This document shows positions 51,792-59,643 of a DNA stretch of 64,000 nucleotides, piece after piece (within the stretch, counting starts at the first letter, position 1; every line of letters starts with the position of its first letter). The stretch lies in contig OZ242313.1 of NCBI GenBank assembly GCA_965208065.1, positions 3,224,001-3,288,000 of the forward strand. Reading direction: 5' to 3'. The DNA is from Bin103 sp002238925. GTDB lineage: Bacteria; Spirochaetota; Spirochaetia; SZUA-6; Bin103. A program made the position numbers and the translations under genes. The notes beneath the pieces were generated by a model. The model did not search any database. It saw only the letters and a list, made by a program, of their open reading frames with translations, and was not told where the DNA came from.

Positions 51792-52067
51792 AGCGAGGCT
51801 GCGCTGAACTTCCTGGGCTTCGGGCTGCCGATCTCGGTGCCGAGCTGGGGCGGGATGCTCATCCGGCAAGGGCGTGAGTTCATGGAAGTGGCGCCGAGGC
51901 TGGCGCTGTGGCCGGGGCTGTGCCTGACGATTGTCGTGTACTGCCTGAACATGTTCGGCGACGCAGTACGCGACCTGCTCGACCCGCGGCTGCGCGGCGG
52001 TGGCGGCCGTCTCGGCGCCGATCGCGCGGCGTCGGTGTCGAGCAGCCCTCTGACCGGGTGGTTGTGA
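51792..52067 (+). pseudogene. Fragment: C-terminal third of a DppC-type permease
   Basis: Encodes SEAALNFLGFGLPISVPSWG through LLDPRLRGGGGRLGADRAAS, almost the same as the end of the permease at 46580-47455. The fragment joins directly to sequence upstream of AAA copy 2 and has no start or N-terminal half. The normal stop (TAG) is changed to TCG, and reading continues to a stop at 52065-52067. Confidence 0.85.
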
Positions 52068-52216
52068 GGCGGGCACCCGCGCGCAGTGCGTGAACGAAAT
52101 GGTGAGGGTGGCGGTGCTTACTCCTGGCAGTGTTCGACCGTGCCGACTCGCGTCCTGGTGCAGCACCGTTCCGACTCGCCGCGCCACAGCGTCGTACCCG
52201 ATGTGGTACCTCGGCC

Positions 52217-52244
52217 TTGACCGGAGCGCTGCTGTCACTACAAT
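52217..52244 (+). promoter_or_regulatory. Second copy of the DinJ/YafQ promoter
   Basis: TTGACC (52217-52222) and TACAAT (52239-52244), 16 bases apart, at the same distance from a GTG start as in the first copy. It now leads into a truncated antitoxin. Confidence 0.5.
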
Positions 52245-52279
52245 AGAGCCACGTCAAGTAGACCGAGGAGGTCAGCCAG

Positions 52280-52426
52280 GTGAGTGCCGACACCTTTGTG
52301 CGAGCGCGCATCGACAGCGACACCAAAGCTCGAGCCACGGAAGCGTTACAAGCCATGGGACTGTCGGTGTCCGATGCGATTCGGATGCTGTACCTCCGGC
52401 ACCACTTGCATGGACGCTACCCGTAG
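52280..52426 (+). pseudogene. Truncated DinJ-like antitoxin copy
   Basis: Starts with the same 37 codons as the antitoxin at 49253 (VSADTFVRARIDSDTKARAT through SDAIRML), then diverges and stops at 52424-52426 after 48 codons. The ribbon-helix-helix is nearly complete but the toxin-binding tail is lost, and no toxin follows. It could still bind the promoter if expressed. Confidence 0.8.
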
Positions 52427-52613
52427 TCGATGCGCACGTTGGTGTCGATCAGGAGTGGCTTTCTGTATGACCCGGAAGGTGCCGAAGCTCTGCTTGCGGA
52501 GATAACTTGCCGGCGCCTGGTCGCGGCGCATCGACCAGGAACACCGTCTGGTCTATCGAGTCGACACCGCGACCATGCGATTCATCGCGGCACGGTACCA
52601 CTACGGATCGTAG
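52421..52613 (+). pseudogene. Patchwork of AAA, binding-protein and YoeB toxin fragments
   Basis: Bases 52421-52453 are identical to 33 bases inside the AAA gene (50665-50697). Next, 52456-52495 encodes FLYDPEGAEALLAE, matching a segment common in binding proteins (19 identical bases with 44213-44231). From 52506 the frame reads LAGAWSRRIDQEHRLVYRVD and ends IAARYHYGS at a TAG (52611-52613), the C-terminus of a YoeB/RelE toxin. A TAA at 52503-52505 blocks the upstream frame. Confidence 0.7.
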
Positions 52614-52691
52614 CGGCATCGACGTCCGCGCCACCGAAGGCATCGCACAGGCACTCTTACATTGCGCCGATCGGCCGTTCCGGTCGCCGGG

Positions 52692-53537
52692 TCAGGTGCG
52701 CCGGCTGTTGCGACTCGGGTCGGCGCCTGCGAACAGCGTCCCGCGGCGGACCGCGGCATCGCGCCTGCAGCGCTCGAAGTCCGCCTCGTGCAGGCGTCCG
52801 CGCGGCGGATCGGCGAGGTCGAAGTGTCCGTAGCGGTCCTCGCCGCACGCCAGCCTGGCCATCCAGCGCTCGCCGGTCCGCTGGCGCATCGTGGGCCTGA
52901 TGTAGCGAATGGCAACGCCGATGCGGCGGTCGTCCGTGCTGTTGGGGCCGGAAGCATGGAACAGGTGGCCGTGGTGCAGCGAAGCCTGGCCGGTGTGCAG
53001 CTCGACGGCCACGCCATCGTCCTCGTCGACCTCGACGGCGATCTCCTGGCCGCGGCTGAGCTGGTTGTCGGCGGCAAACGTGTCGACGTGCGGCACAATC
53101 CGGCGCCGGTGGCTGCCCGGCACGAACCGCATGCAGCCGCTGGCGACAGTCGCCGGCGACAGCGCCACCCAGCCGGTGGTCTCCTCGACGTCGTCCAGCC
53201 CCCAGTAGGTCAGGTCCTGGTGCCAGGTCACGACCTTGGGCGTGCGCGCCTCCTTGATGAACAGGCCCGCGCTCCATACCAGGAGATCAGGCCCGAGCAC
53301 CTGGGCGGCCGCCGCCAGCAGATTCTCGTTGCGGACCAGCGCGTCGAACGACGGCAGCAGGTGGTTCACGCTGCCGCGCAGCAGCGCGCTGCGTTCCGGA
53401 TCGTCCGCCACCTCCGCCTCGGCTGCCTCCAGGTCGGCGCGGATCGATCCTGCCTCGGCCTCACTGAGCACCTCGATCGGGAACACGAAGCCGTCCCGTC
53501 GATAGGTCTCGGCCAAACCGTTGGCGCCGTCACCCAT
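52692..53537 (-). CDS. PhyH-type dioxygenase
   Basis: Phytanoyl-CoA dioxygenase family protein of 281 residues. Iron ligands in WHQDLTYWGL (HxD) and LHHGHLFHASGPNSTDDRR (distal His and the 2-oxoglutarate Arg). N-terminal TYRRDGFVFPIEVLSEAEAG and SPATVASGCMRFVPGSHRRR are typical. The C-terminus has a segment after the core (CGEDRYGHFDLADPPRGRLH) that may be an extra helix. It is upstream of the GH32-like gene on the same strand-opposed orientation, and the neighbours are carbohydrate-related, but no substrate can be assigned. Confidence 0.88.
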   Translation of the reverse strand: MGDGANGLAETYRRDGFVFPIEVLSEAEAGSIRADLEAAEAEVADDPERSALLRGSVNHLLPSFDALVRNENLLAAAAQVLGPDLLVWSAGLFIKEARTPKVVTWHQDLTYWGLDDVEETTGWVALSPATVASGCMRFVPGSHRRRIVPHVDTFAADNQLSRGQEIAVEVDEDDGVAVELHTGQASLHHGHLFHASGPNSTDDRRIGVAIRYIRPTMRQRTGERWMARLACGEDRYGHFDLADPPRGRLHEADFERCRRDAAVRRGTLFAGADPSRNSRRT

Positions 53538-53642
53538 ATCCCCACCCCTCCACCAATCTGATCCTCCGATCGAAGTGTATCAAACTGCGGTTGCGAAGAG
53601 AACGGGCATACTGAGTGGCGCAGCCAGCCGGCCGCCTGCTCA

Positions 53643-55904
53643 TCACCTGCCGCCAAGAGGACACACGCTGATCCCCGAGACCAGGGCGGGGCCGCCGGCG
53701 GCGCAAAAGCGCAGTTCGGAACCGGCGACGCCGACGCGGCGCGCGGCGACCGTGTAGCGATTGTCGACGCACAGGTCGACGATGCCACCGATCACGAACA
53801 GGTCGAGGGTGTAGGGACGGTCCAGTCCCTCCACGGGCTGCAACCCCGGTTGCTCGCCGCCCGATGAGGTGTGCTCGAGGGGACCGGAGATTGCCACGCA
53901 CCGCTGGAGCGGATTCACCTGTGCGGCGACCCCGTTGCCGGCGGCATCAGTGAGCCGCACACCGAACGTGGCGCCGGACGCCTCGACGCGGAGGCGGATT
54001 CGGACGTTGCCCGGAACCGCGGCTACGCGCGCGGACGCGTCTTGTGCATCCGTTGCGGCCATGCGCAGGCGGCGGCCGTCCCACGCCATCTCGCCGTGCA
54101 GCGACTCCGGGCGCAGCGCCAGCGGCGGGCCGCTGGCCGGGATCATCTCCGCCACGAACTTGGTGCCCAGGCTGCCGTCCGGGAACTGCACCAGCTCGCG
54201 GAACAGCAGGTCGCCGCCCCAGCCGGCGTGGCCGATCCAGCCCGCGGTCAGCAGGCGGCCGCCGGCGAACGGCGCGGTCTTGGGAAAGTTCAGGCCGGCC
54301 AGCGGCGGCGGGGTCTGTTCCCGCCAAGGGCCGGCGAGCGCACGCGACCGCCAGAGGCGGTTGGCCATGGCGAAGTAGTACCAGCCATTCCAGGCAAACA
54401 GGTGCGGACACGCGCCCATGGTGCCGGCAGGCAGGAACGGCTTCGCCTCCCGCTGCCAGGCGGCAAGATCGGTGGACCGGTAGTGGGCCACCTGCAGCGC
54501 GCCGGCGGCGGACCGTTCCTGGGTCAGCAGGTGAAACGCGCCGCTGTCCTGGTCGTGGAAGATCGAGCAGTCGGCGCAGCCGGTGTCCGTAGTGGGGACC
54601 ACGGGTGCCGGATCCTTGCGGAACCGGATGCCGTCGCTGCTGACGGCGTGAAACACGCCGCTGCCCCGGTGCGGCTTGTCCTCGAACTGACAGCGGCCAC
54701 CGCAATCGGTGTAGAACGCATGGTAGCGGCCAGCGTGGTGGAGGAAGTCACCGGTCCCGATGGCGCACTCCCAGGTGTGGCTGAGCGGGATCGCCAACGG
54801 ATGGCGTTCCCAGTGCACCAGGTCGGCGCTCGACAGGTGGGCGTACTGGTGGGCGCCCAGATTCCACTTGCTGGTGTGGTGACGGCGGTCGAACAGGTAG
54901 AACAGGTGCAGCCGAGCCCCGTCCCACAGCAGCATGCAGTCGCCGGCGTAGGCGTTGTAGCCGCGCGGCCGCCAGTGATGCGGCACCGGCCGCTCCGGTC
55001 CCAGGATCTCCACCGTCCGCTGCTCGACCGCCGCCGCGCCACCGCTGAGATGGGCGATCTCGGCGTCGCTCAACGCGCGTTCCCACAATGCCACGTGGTC
55101 CACCTGACCGTGAAAGCCGGTGGCCAGCTCGCCATCGTGCCAGGCCGCGCCGACCAGGAATGGCGGCTCGAAGCGGTGCAGCGCACCGTAGCCCCACTCT
55201 TCGTCGACCAGCACGCCGTCCACGAACAGCTCCAGGTTGGGGCCGTTGAAGCGGAACACGACGTCATGCCACTCGCTCGCTCCAATCAGTGCGACCGGTA
55301 CGCCCAGGTGCAGCACGCCGGCGCGCGCCTCGGCAAGGATGGGATCACCGGCGCCGCGGCGGTCGTTGAAGCGGATCACCGCGGCCGCCGGCCGGGTGCG
55401 CCAGCGGTACTCCAGCAGCGCCCGCGTGCCGGCCAGCCGGCCGGGGCCGCCCTCCTCGGCAAACAGGTGGTACCAGGGCGTGGCCGGCCCCGGCTCTCCG
55501 GCACTCCCGTAGTGCGCCGGCTTGGCGGCCCCGTCGGTCCCGTACAGGATCTCCGCGAGCGGGTCGCCGCGGTCGTCGCGGGCGAACAGGGGTGCCTGCC
55601 AGCGTCCGGTCGGGTCGCGCAGCCGCATGCACAGGCTCATCGCATCGCCGCGCACGCCGGCATCAGCGGGTGTGGCTGCGCGAAGATACCCGCCGGAGAA
55701 CCGCGCCACCGTGCCGTTTCCGCCGCGGGCAATCGAGGCCTCTCGTTGTGCGCCCCGCAACGGAACACCAAGCTCGACTGCACCCCGGACCGCCAGCCCG
55801 GTGGTCGTCTCGCGGTCGCCCCCGGTCATGTCCCAGGCGGCCAGCGCGTCGGCGAACGGACTCGAATCAATTATTTGGCTCAAACTGGTCGGCCTCCCGT
55901 CCAC
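53643..55904 (-). CDS. GH32-like beta-propeller protein with LamG-type N-terminal domain
   Basis: Protein of 753 residues without a clear signal peptide. Residues about 20-300 form a concanavalin/LamG-like jelly roll (GFHGQVDHVALWERALSDAE near the end). The central part (about 310-560) is a five-bladed propeller of the GH32/GH43 clan: GYNAYAGDCMLLWDGARLHL, LFYLFDRRHHTSKWNLGAHQ, YAHLSSADLVHWERHPLAIP and YHAFYTDCGGRCQFEDK. The usual WMNDPN nucleophile motif is replaced by YAGDCM, so the Asp may still act but the specificity is likely unusual. The C-terminal beta-sandwich follows. GTG at 55904 was used as the start; it is weakly supported. Confidence 0.8.
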   Translation of the reverse strand: MDGRPTSLSQIIDSSPFADALAAWDMTGGDRETTTGLAVRGAVELGVPLRGAQREASIARGGNGTVARFSGGYLRAATPADAGVRGDAMSLCMRLRDPTGRWQAPLFARDDRGDPLAEILYGTDGAAKPAHYGSAGEPGPATPWYHLFAEEGGPGRLAGTRALLEYRWRTRPAAAVIRFNDRRGAGDPILAEARAGVLHLGVPVALIGASEWHDVVFRFNGPNLELFVDGVLVDEEWGYGALHRFEPPFLVGAAWHDGELATGFHGQVDHVALWERALSDAEIAHLSGGAAAVEQRTVEILGPERPVPHHWRPRGYNAYAGDCMLLWDGARLHLFYLFDRRHHTSKWNLGAHQYAHLSSADLVHWERHPLAIPLSHTWECAIGTGDFLHHAGRYHAFYTDCGGRCQFEDKPHRGSGVFHAVSSDGIRFRKDPAPVVPTTDTGCADCSIFHDQDSGAFHLLTQERSAAGALQVAHYRSTDLAAWQREAKPFLPAGTMGACPHLFAWNGWYYFAMANRLWRSRALAGPWREQTPPPLAGLNFPKTAPFAGGRLLTAGWIGHAGWGGDLLFRELVQFPDGSLGTKFVAEMIPASGPPLALRPESLHGEMAWDGRRLRMAATDAQDASARVAAVPGNVRIRLRVEASGATFGVRLTDAAGNGVAAQVNPLQRCVAISGPLEHTSSGGEQPGLQPVEGLDRPYTLDLFVIGGIVDLCVDNRYTVAARRVGVAGSELRFCAAGGPALVSGISVCPLGGR

Positions 55905-55997
55905 TGTGATTCAGACGGCCCGACGCCGCAACGGCGACTTGCTGCAGTCCCGGCGCGTAGCCGCCGTTCCATAGCGCGCATGTGATATTGTCCCGGC

Positions 55998-56072
55998 ATG
56001 CGTACCACCATTGAGCTACCCGACGATCTTCGTCGGCCAGTCGTGTCGAAGGCAACGGCTTGGCCGAACTGA
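55998..56072 (+). pseudogene. Remnant of a ribbon-helix-helix antitoxin start
   Basis: ATG at 55998 encodes MRTTIELPDDLRRPVVSKAT then stops at 56070-56072. The first 12 residues match the start of VapB/RHH-type antitoxins (MRTTIELPDDLRR). The rest of the gene is missing. It sits just upstream of the propeller-protein gene. Confidence 0.5.
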
Positions 56073-56091
56073 CGGCCAACTGGCGCACATC

Positions 56092-57516
56092 ATGACCAAG
56101 ATGAGCGGGAGCATGGAAGAACGTCACCTGGTTCTGGACACGCGGGTTATCGACCGCACCGACAACGCGCGGCTGTGCGTCGCCGAGGCAGCGAAGAGTG
56201 CGGCCAACCCGCTGTTCGGCGAGGACCGGCCGTGGGAGATGCGCTTCGACAACCTGTATCCCAACGTGCTGTGGGACGCGGAGGAACAACTCTACAAGTG
56301 CTGGTACAGCCCGTTCTGCGTCGACCACCGGTCGGATGGCATGACGCTCGAACAACGCCAGAGCACCCTCTACACCGGCCCGCCGGACCGCGATATGGCG
56401 CTCTGCTACGCCACTTCGCGGGACGGCATCGCGTGGGAAAAGCCCGAGCTTGGTCTGGTCGACTACCAGGGCAGTAGGGCCAACAACATCGTGCTGCGCG
56501 GCCCGCACGGCGCCGGGGTGCTCAAGGAAGCGCGCGAGCCCGACCCTTCCCGTCGCTACAAGATGTTCACGTCGCTCGAAGAGCAGGATCTGGCGGTGGC
56601 GTTCTCGGCGGACGGCATCCGCTGGGGCCGGTTCCACCACTGCCCCGCCGTCAACCCGTACCAGGTGGACGGCACCCACTACCACGCCCTGTGGGTGGAG
56701 GAGCGCGGCGAGTACGCGGGCTTCACGCGGCTGCGCGATCCGCGCACCGCCGGCGCCGCCGCGGTGGACGGCATCCGCGGCGCCTGGCCGCCGCGCCAGG
56801 TGGGGCGCACCGCCAGCACCGACTTCCTGCACTGGACCCCGGCCACCGCGGTGTTCGAAGGCATCGACGAGAACCTGCAGATCTACTCGATGCCGGTGTT
56901 CCGGCACGCCAACCTCTACCTCGGCCTGCCGGCGATCCACGACCAGCACACCGACCGGGTGTGGACCGAACTCGCCTGGAGCCCCGACACCGTCACTTGG
57001 CACCGTGTCTGTCCCGGCTCCCCGCTTGTTGCCAACGGTGACCTGGTCGGAAGCTGTGACTGGGGCTGCGCCTACGCGGCCGCCTGCCCGGTGATCCTGC
57101 ACGACGAGATCCGCCTCTACTACGGCGCCAGCAACTACCAGCATACGAGCTGGCGCGATGGCTTCCTGTGCCTGGCGACGCTACGTCCCGATGGGTTCGC
57201 GTACTACGAGCAGGAGCGCGGCGACCGTCCCGCAACCGTGGCGACCGCCCCGCTCGCCTGGAACAATTCCCCGCTATGCGTCACCGCCGACCTGTCCCCG
57301 ATCGGCGCGCTCGGCGTAGCCGTGCTCGATTCCGAGGCAAGCCGCGTCCTGGCCCGCGGCGAGCTAGCCAGCACCGCCACCGATGCGACCGTGACGTGGA
57401 GCGACCCGCCTGCCGGCGCGCTTGCGGGCCGCACCGTCCGGCTCCGATTCACGCTCAACGGCGCCCGCCTCTACTCGTTCAGCTTCGCGTCCGACCCCGC
57501 CCACGCGCCCGTTTGA
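56092..57516 (+). CDS. Five-bladed beta-propeller, glycosidase-like protein
   Basis: Protein of about 474 residues related to the GH32/43/62/68-type propeller proteins. Repeated short motifs of the fold are visible: FDNLYPNVLWDAEEQLYKCW, MALCYATSRDGIAWEKPELG, DPSRRYKMFTSLEEQDLAVA, FSADGIRWGRFHHCP and AGFTRLRDPRTAG. A C-terminal beta-sandwich begins near VLDSEASRVLARGELASTAT. Start is uncertain between ATGs at 56092, 56101 and 56113, because ribosome sites are weak. It is followed by the third ABC importer and may supply it with sugars; the substrate is unknown. Not a canonical member by catalytic residues alone. Confidence 0.75.
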   Translation: MTKMSGSMEERHLVLDTRVIDRTDNARLCVAEAAKSAANPLFGEDRPWEMRFDNLYPNVLWDAEEQLYKCWYSPFCVDHRSDGMTLEQRQSTLYTGPPDRDMALCYATSRDGIAWEKPELGLVDYQGSRANNIVLRGPHGAGVLKEAREPDPSRRYKMFTSLEEQDLAVAFSADGIRWGRFHHCPAVNPYQVDGTHYHALWVEERGEYAGFTRLRDPRTAGAAAVDGIRGAWPPRQVGRTASTDFLHWTPATAVFEGIDENLQIYSMPVFRHANLYLGLPAIHDQHTDRVWTELAWSPDTVTWHRVCPGSPLVANGDLVGSCDWGCAYAAACPVILHDEIRLYYGASNYQHTSWRDGFLCLATLRPDGFAYYEQERGDRPATVATAPLAWNNSPLCVTADLSPIGALGVAVLDSEASRVLARGELASTATDATVTWSDPPAGALAGRTVRLRFTLNGARLYSFSFASDPAHAPV

Positions 57517-57522
57517 CAGAGG

Positions 57523-57551
57523 TTGTGCGGCGCAATGCTCACTGTTAAGAT
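57523..57551 (+). promoter_or_regulatory. Putative promoter for the third ABC importer
   Basis: TTGTGC (57523-57528) and TAAGAT (57546-57551) are 17 bases apart, in the 68-base gap after the propeller gene. A separate TTGACA (57513-57518) overlaps the previous stop codon but has no good -10. Weak prediction. Confidence 0.35.
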
Positions 57552-57584
57552 CGCCCTGCCCATGGCTGCACGAAGGACGCCAAG

Positions 57585-58574
57585 TTGCGCGCGTACATAA
57601 TCCGCCGTCTTCTGTTGATGATCCCGACCGCGTTCCTGATCAGCGTGATGCTGTTCCTGCTCATGCGCCTCGTGCCCGGCGACGTGATCGACGTGATGAT
57701 CGCACAGTTGTCGGAATCGGCGACCGAGATCGAACTCGACCGCGAGGACCTGGAACGCAAGCTTGGCCTCGATGCGTCGCTCCTCGTCCAGTACGGACGT
57801 TTTCTCGGCGTGGCGCCGAACGTGGACGGCCAATTCAGCGGCGTGCTGCAGGGCGACCTCGGCACCTCCTGGCGGCAGCGCCTGTCGGTGACCGAACTGC
57901 TGTTCAAGCAGATGCCGGTGACCATCGAGCTGGGCCTCATGGGCCTGGTGATCGCGCAACTCATCGCCATCCCAATCGGCGTCTATTCGGCCCTGCGGCA
58001 GGATACCTGGGGCGATTACGTCGGGCGCAGCTTCGCCATCCTGTCGATCTCGGTGCCCGGCTTCTGGCTGGCGACGCTGGTGATCGTCTACCCGTCGATC
58101 TGGTGGGGCTACATGCCCTCCATCTGGCTCATCAAGTTCGCCGACGATCCGATGGGCAACCTCAAGATGTTTGTCGTGCCGGCCATCGTGCTGGCACTTG
58201 CCATGGCCGGCGGCACCATGCGCATGACCCGGACCATGACCCTGGAAGTAATCCGCAACGACTACATCAGGACGGCGTGGGCGAAGGGGTTGGCCGAGGC
58301 CCTGGTGGTGAGCCGGCACGCCCTCAAGAACGCGTTCATCCCCGTGATCACCATAGTCGGCCTGCAGATACCGATTCTGATCGGCGGCACGGTGATTATC
58401 GAGCAGATCTTCATGCTGCCAGGCATGGGGCGCCTCATCGTGGAGTCGCTGCTGGTGCGCGACTACCCGGTGGTCATGGGCATCATGCTGTTCTTCAGCT
58501 TTGGCCTGATGGTGATCAACCTGGTGGTGGACCTCACCTACGGCTTCCTGGACCCGAGGATCCGCGCGTCATGA
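57585..58574 (+). CDS. ABC importer permease, DppB/OppB type, third system
   Basis: Inner-membrane permease of 329 residues starting at TTG 57585 (RAYIIRRLLLMIPTAFLISV). Key segments are MRLVPGDVIDVMIAQL, the EAA loop YIRTAWAKGLAEALVVSRHA and the end VVDLTYGFLDPRIRAS. The stop TGA overlaps the ATG of the next gene (ATGA at 58571). It is closest in sequence to the permease at 44887. Here the two permease genes come before the binding protein, the reverse of the other two systems. Confidence 0.93.
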   Translation: MRAYIIRRLLLMIPTAFLISVMLFLLMRLVPGDVIDVMIAQLSESATEIELDREDLERKLGLDASLLVQYGRFLGVAPNVDGQFSGVLQGDLGTSWRQRLSVTELLFKQMPVTIELGLMGLVIAQLIAIPIGVYSALRQDTWGDYVGRSFAILSISVPGFWLATLVIVYPSIWWGYMPSIWLIKFADDPMGNLKMFVVPAIVLALAMAGGTMRMTRTMTLEVIRNDYIRTAWAKGLAEALVVSRHALKNAFIPVITIVGLQIPILIGGTVIIEQIFMLPGMGRLIVESLLVRDYPVVMGIMLFFSFGLMVINLVVDLTYGFLDPRIRAS

Positions 58575-59509
58575 GCAGCGTCGGGTTGCCGGAGGGCGGA
58601 CGCCGGTCGGCGGTGGTCACGTTCTTCCGGCGCATCGTCAAGGAGAAGCCGCTCGGCACCGTGGGCGCCGTAATCACTGCACTACTGCTGCTGGTGGGAT
58701 TGTTTGCCGACATTCTAGCGCCGTACGGGATGAACGAGACCAACATGGAGCAGCCGCTGGCCGCCCCGTCCGACACCAACTGGCTGGGCACCGACGACCT
58801 GGGCCGCGACGTGCTGACCCGCGTCATCTACGGCGCGCGCGTGTCGGTAATCGTGGGACTGGCCGGCGCCTCCCTGGCAACGCTGATATCGCTTCTGATC
58901 GGCCTCATATCGGGTTACCTGGGCGGCACCTTCGACCTGCTCACGCAGCGCCTGGTCGACGCCTGGATGTCGCTGCCGGACCTGATCGTGCTGATGGTGA
59001 TCATCGCGTTCCTCGGCGGCGGCATGATGCCGATCATCGTGGTGCTCGGGGTGGCGGGAGGCATTACCGGCTCGCGCATCATCCGCGGCGCAGTGATCAG
59101 CACCAAGGAAGACGCCTACGTGACCGCGGCGTCGGCGATCGGCGGGCGCACCACCCGGGTTCTGCTGCGCCACATCCTGCCCAACGTGCTCGCGCCGGCC
59201 GTGATCCTGCTCACGCTGCGCATTCCGGCCATCATTCTGTCCGAGGCCAGCCTCAGCTTCCTCGGCTTCGGCATCCAGCCGCCGTTTCCGAGTTGGGGCG
59301 CCATGCTGAGCGGGCGCAGCCGCGAATTCATGTTCGTGGCGCCGTGGACGGTGCTGTGGCCGGGGCTCGCCCTCGCCACCGTGGTGTACGGCACCAACAT
59401 GTTCGGCGACGCCGCGCGCGACATTCTCGATCCCAAGCTGCGCGGCGGCGTGGGACGGTTCAGCGCCAAGGTGGTCCGGTCCGCGCGGCGCATCAAGTCC
59501 AGACGCTGA
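58571..59509 (+). CDS. ABC importer permease, DppC/OppC type, third system
   Basis: Inner-membrane permease of 312 residues. ATG at 58571 overlaps the previous stop. Segments: VTFFRRIVKEKPLGTVGAVI, LFADILAPYGMNETNMEQPL, LGTDDLGRDVLTRVIYGARV, EAA loop KEDAYVTAASAIGGRTTRVL, and SFLGFGIQPPFPSWGAMLSG. The tail (RFSAKVVRSARRIKSRR) is basic. It pairs with the permease at 57585 and is followed by the binding protein at 59644. Confidence 0.93.
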   Translation: MSSVGLPEGGRRSAVVTFFRRIVKEKPLGTVGAVITALLLLVGLFADILAPYGMNETNMEQPLAAPSDTNWLGTDDLGRDVLTRVIYGARVSVIVGLAGASLATLISLLIGLISGYLGGTFDLLTQRLVDAWMSLPDLIVLMVIIAFLGGGMMPIIVVLGVAGGITGSRIIRGAVISTKEDAYVTAASAIGGRTTRVLLRHILPNVLAPAVILLTLRIPAIILSEASLSFLGFGIQPPFPSWGAMLSGRSREFMFVAPWTVLWPGLALATVVYGTNMFGDAARDILDPKLRGGVGRFSAKVVRSARRIKSRR

Positions 59510-59573
59510 CCGGCGCCGCCGCGGGCGCGGGAGCTCGGCTCGGGCACGGGGCACTCGGAGGCACCGGGGGGGT

Positions 59574-59602
59574 TTGACACGACTCGCGGGCGCCAGTAGC
59601 CT
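59574..59602 (+). promoter_or_regulatory. Putative promoter of the third binding-protein gene
   Basis: TTGACA (59574-59579) and TAGCCT (59597-59602) are 17 bases apart. CAGGAGGT follows just before the ATG at 59644. This would allow extra expression of the binding protein beyond operon readthrough. Confidence 0.6.
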
Positions 59603-59643
59603 GCCATCGGTCATTTGTGACCGCAAACTACAGGAGGTATTGC

